Source: a virus. Taken from it: a stretch of DNA of 24,926 nt. The stretch is taken from positions 1 to 24,926 of IMG/VR virus record IMGVR_UViG_3300026203_000008. The stretch is one strand, 5' to 3'. Below the pieces are notes generated by a model that was not told where the DNA came from, made no database searches, and worked only from the letters and a program-made list of their open reading frames with translations. The position numbers and the translations under genes were made by a program. This document shows, one piece after another, positions 23,482 to 24,926 of the stretch (positions within the stretch are counted from its first letter, which is position 1; each line of letters opens with the position of its first letter).

Positions 23482-24347
23482 TGTCGGTATCTAAACCTGA
23501 AAAACGAGAAGAACTTGTAGACTATGCTCTAAGGAAACTAGGAGCTCCTGTATTGGAGATAAATCTTGCTGACGAACAAATTGAAGATTTGTTAGACGAC
23601 GCTATACAGTTTTTTCAGGAAAGACATTATGATGGTATTGAGGAAATGTACCTCAAGCACGAATTTACTCAACAAGAGATAGATCGAGGAAAAACACATC
23701 CGGGTGCGACTGGAATATCAACAAATTCACTCGTAACCACTACAGGAATATCAACCTCTATTAATTCTGGATACGGAACCACCACTTCTGTTTATACAGA
23801 AAATTCAAACTTCATACAGTTACCAGAACATGTGATTGGTGTTGAGAAAATTTTTAAATTTGATTCCAGTTCTATATCAGGTGGAATGTTTAGTATAAAG
23901 TATCAGTTATTTTTGAATGACTTATACTATTTTAACTCTGTTGAATTACTACAATATTCAATGGTCAAGAGTTACTTAGAAGATATTGACTTCTTACTAA
24001 CTCCTGAAAGACAAATAAGATTTAATAAAAAACAAGGAAGACTTTATCTTGATATGGATTTTGCATCCATAAAAGAGGGTGATTTTATAGTGATTGATTG
24101 TTTAAGAGCGTTAGATCCTGAAAAATACAAAAAGATTTACAATGATATGTTCTTGAAGATGTATTTCACTGCTCTGTTGAAAAGACAGTGGGGACAAAAT
24201 TTAATAAAATTTAGAGGAGTAAAACTTCCCGGTGGATTGGAATTAAATGGAAGAGAAATATATGATGATGGTCAAAGGGATTTAGAATTTGCTCTACAAA
24301 AAATGAAAGAAGAATATGAGTTACCACCTCTTGATTTCATAGGTTAG
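23481..24347 (+). CDS. gp13: Neck protein gp13 (head completion)
   Basis: A 288-residue protein recognised as T4 gp13 (309 residues), which with gp14 completes the head and forms the joint to the tail. Landmarks shared with T4 as remembered are ELVDYALRKLGAPVLEINL near residues 11-29 (T4 LKDVILRRLGAPIINVEL), RHYDG (T4 YHFDG), KLPGGLELNGREI at ~248-260 (T4 LPGGVTIDGQRL) and the end LPPLDFIG (T4 DPPFGILVG). Residues ~74-112 form a Ser/Thr/Gly-rich stretch (GATGISTNSLVTTTGISTS) with no T4 counterpart that I recall. Translation is coupled to the upstream gene by a TAATG overlap, and gp14 follows after five bases. Confidence 0.95.
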   Translation: MSVSKPEKREELVDYALRKLGAPVLEINLADEQIEDLLDDAIQFFQERHYDGIEEMYLKHEFTQQEIDRGKTHPGATGISTNSLVTTTGISTSINSGYGTTTSVYTENSNFIQLPEHVIGVEKIFKFDSSSISGGMFSIKYQLFLNDLYYFNSVELLQYSMVKSYLEDIDFLLTPERQIRFNKKQGRLYLDMDFASIKEGDFIVIDCLRALDPEKYKKIYNDMFLKMYFTALLKRQWGQNLIKFRGVKLPGGLELNGREIYDDGQRDLEFALQKMKEEYELPPLDFIG

Positions 24348-24352
24348 TATGC

Positions 24353-24926
24353 ATGGCACTCAATCCGTTTTTTCTACAAGGATCTCAAGATGAACAGAGA
24401 TTAATTCAAAATCTCATAAATGAGCAGTTGCAAATTTATGGGGTGGAAGTCACTTACATACCAAGAAAATTTGTAAATAAACAATCTATCATTGAAGAAG
24501 TTCAATCATCAAGATTTGATGATAATTTTCTTCTTGAAGCATATGTTAATAATTATGAGGGGTATTCTGGTGCCGGTGATGTAATGACAAAGTTTGGTGT
24601 GAGTTTAAGGGATGAAGTTGCACTAACAATATCACAAGAAAGATTTACAGACTTTATTGCACCATTTTTAGATCCTGATGACTATGAGTTAGGATCAAGG
24701 CCACGTGAGGGTGATTTAATTTATTTCCCATTAGGTCAAAGGTTATTTGAAGTCAAATTTGTTGAGCATGAAAAACCTTTTTATATGCTTCAAAAGAATT
24801 ATGTTTATGAATTACAATGCGAACTCTTTGAATATGAAGATGAAATTATTGATACATCTATTGATGAAATTGATGAACAAGTTCAAGATGAAGGATTTAT
24901 CACTACTCTCAATCTTGTAGGAACTG
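24353..24926 (+). CDS. gp14: Neck protein gp14, 3' end beyond the window
   Basis: The ATG at 24353 opens a frame with no stop to the right edge (191 full codons). It is the partner of gp13 in the T4 neck. Recognised blocks are [11 protein letters not shown] (28-38; T4 MRGVECYYVPR), [17 protein letters not shown] (66-82; T4 NSFEGYEGA...FG), DEVALTIS (87-94; T4 DEVTLSIN) and [20 protein letters not shown] (119-138; T4 [20 protein letters not shown]). An AGGT about eight bases upstream can act as ribosome binding site. Another ATG at 24349 is in a different frame and is not the start. T4 gp14 is about 256 residues, so perhaps a quarter is missing. Confidence 0.93.
   Translation, partial: [191 protein letters not shown]

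Noticed and set aside
24349-24351. ATG at 24349 as the gp14 start
   Set aside because: It is in another frame; the ATG at 24353 gives the gp14 sequence.
1-24926. A defence, anti-defence or other non-structural system hidden in the window
   Set aside because: Every frame with support is a structural protein of the baseplate-neck module or a small neighbour of one; no enzyme motifs, toxins or nucleases were seen.

Overview
This is a stretch of a T4-like (Straboviridae-like or marine 'T4 superfamily') myovirus genome, covering part of the baseplate and neck structural module. Every gene lies on the + strand, the DNA is A+T-rich, gaps between genes are at most 36 bases, and several stop/start pairs overlap (ATGA, TAATG). 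The order gp7-like, gp8, a giant DUF4815 protein, a group of small structural genes, gp13, gp14 follows the T4 gene order 7-8-(9-12, wac)-13-14. The giant sizes, the DUF4815 protein, the YHYH-type domain and the low G+C point to a marine phage of picocyanobacteria (Prochlorococcus/Synechococcus) or possibly Pelagibacter. I cannot tell the host from this window.

Layout: 1-11982 is the 3' part of one enormous gene. It is open from base 1, shows 3993 residues, and has no start in the window. Its first ~120 visible residues resemble the C-terminal part of T4 baseplate wedge protein gp7. The rest is a very long extension built from several families of beta-rich repeats and one YHYH-like domain. 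A perfect T4-type late promoter (TATAAATA, 11993-12000) sits in the 36-base gap before gene 8 (12019-13590). Next is a 2396-residue DUF4815 structural protein (13594-20784) with a DxDxDG calcium-type loop near its C terminus, overlapped by a 65-residue coiled-coil protein (20781-20978). A second perfect TATAAATA (20963-20970) lies in the end of that small gene. It precedes a 118-residue beta-sandwich-like protein (21000-21356), a 76-residue protein (21353-21583), a 557-residue tail-fibre/whisker-like protein (21585-23258), a 69-residue coiled-coil protein (23272-23481), neck protein gp13 (23481-24347) and the start of neck protein gp14 (24353 to the right edge).

The genes work together late in infection. 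The gp7-like protein, gp8 and the DUF4815 protein should form the peripheral baseplate wedge, the cassette at 21000-23481 probably supplies exposed fibres or decorations, and gp13/gp14 close the head-to-tail joint.

I found no RNA genes, mobile elements, CRISPR arrays, defence systems or clear terminators. The most unusual signals are: (i) near-absence of the palindromes CCWGG and GGWCC, visible as skewed codon choice at Pro-Gly and Gly-Pro; (ii) the same repeat families appearing in several neighbouring proteins; and (iii) the extreme size of the gp7-like protein. Comparisons with T4 proteins were made from memory, without an alignment.
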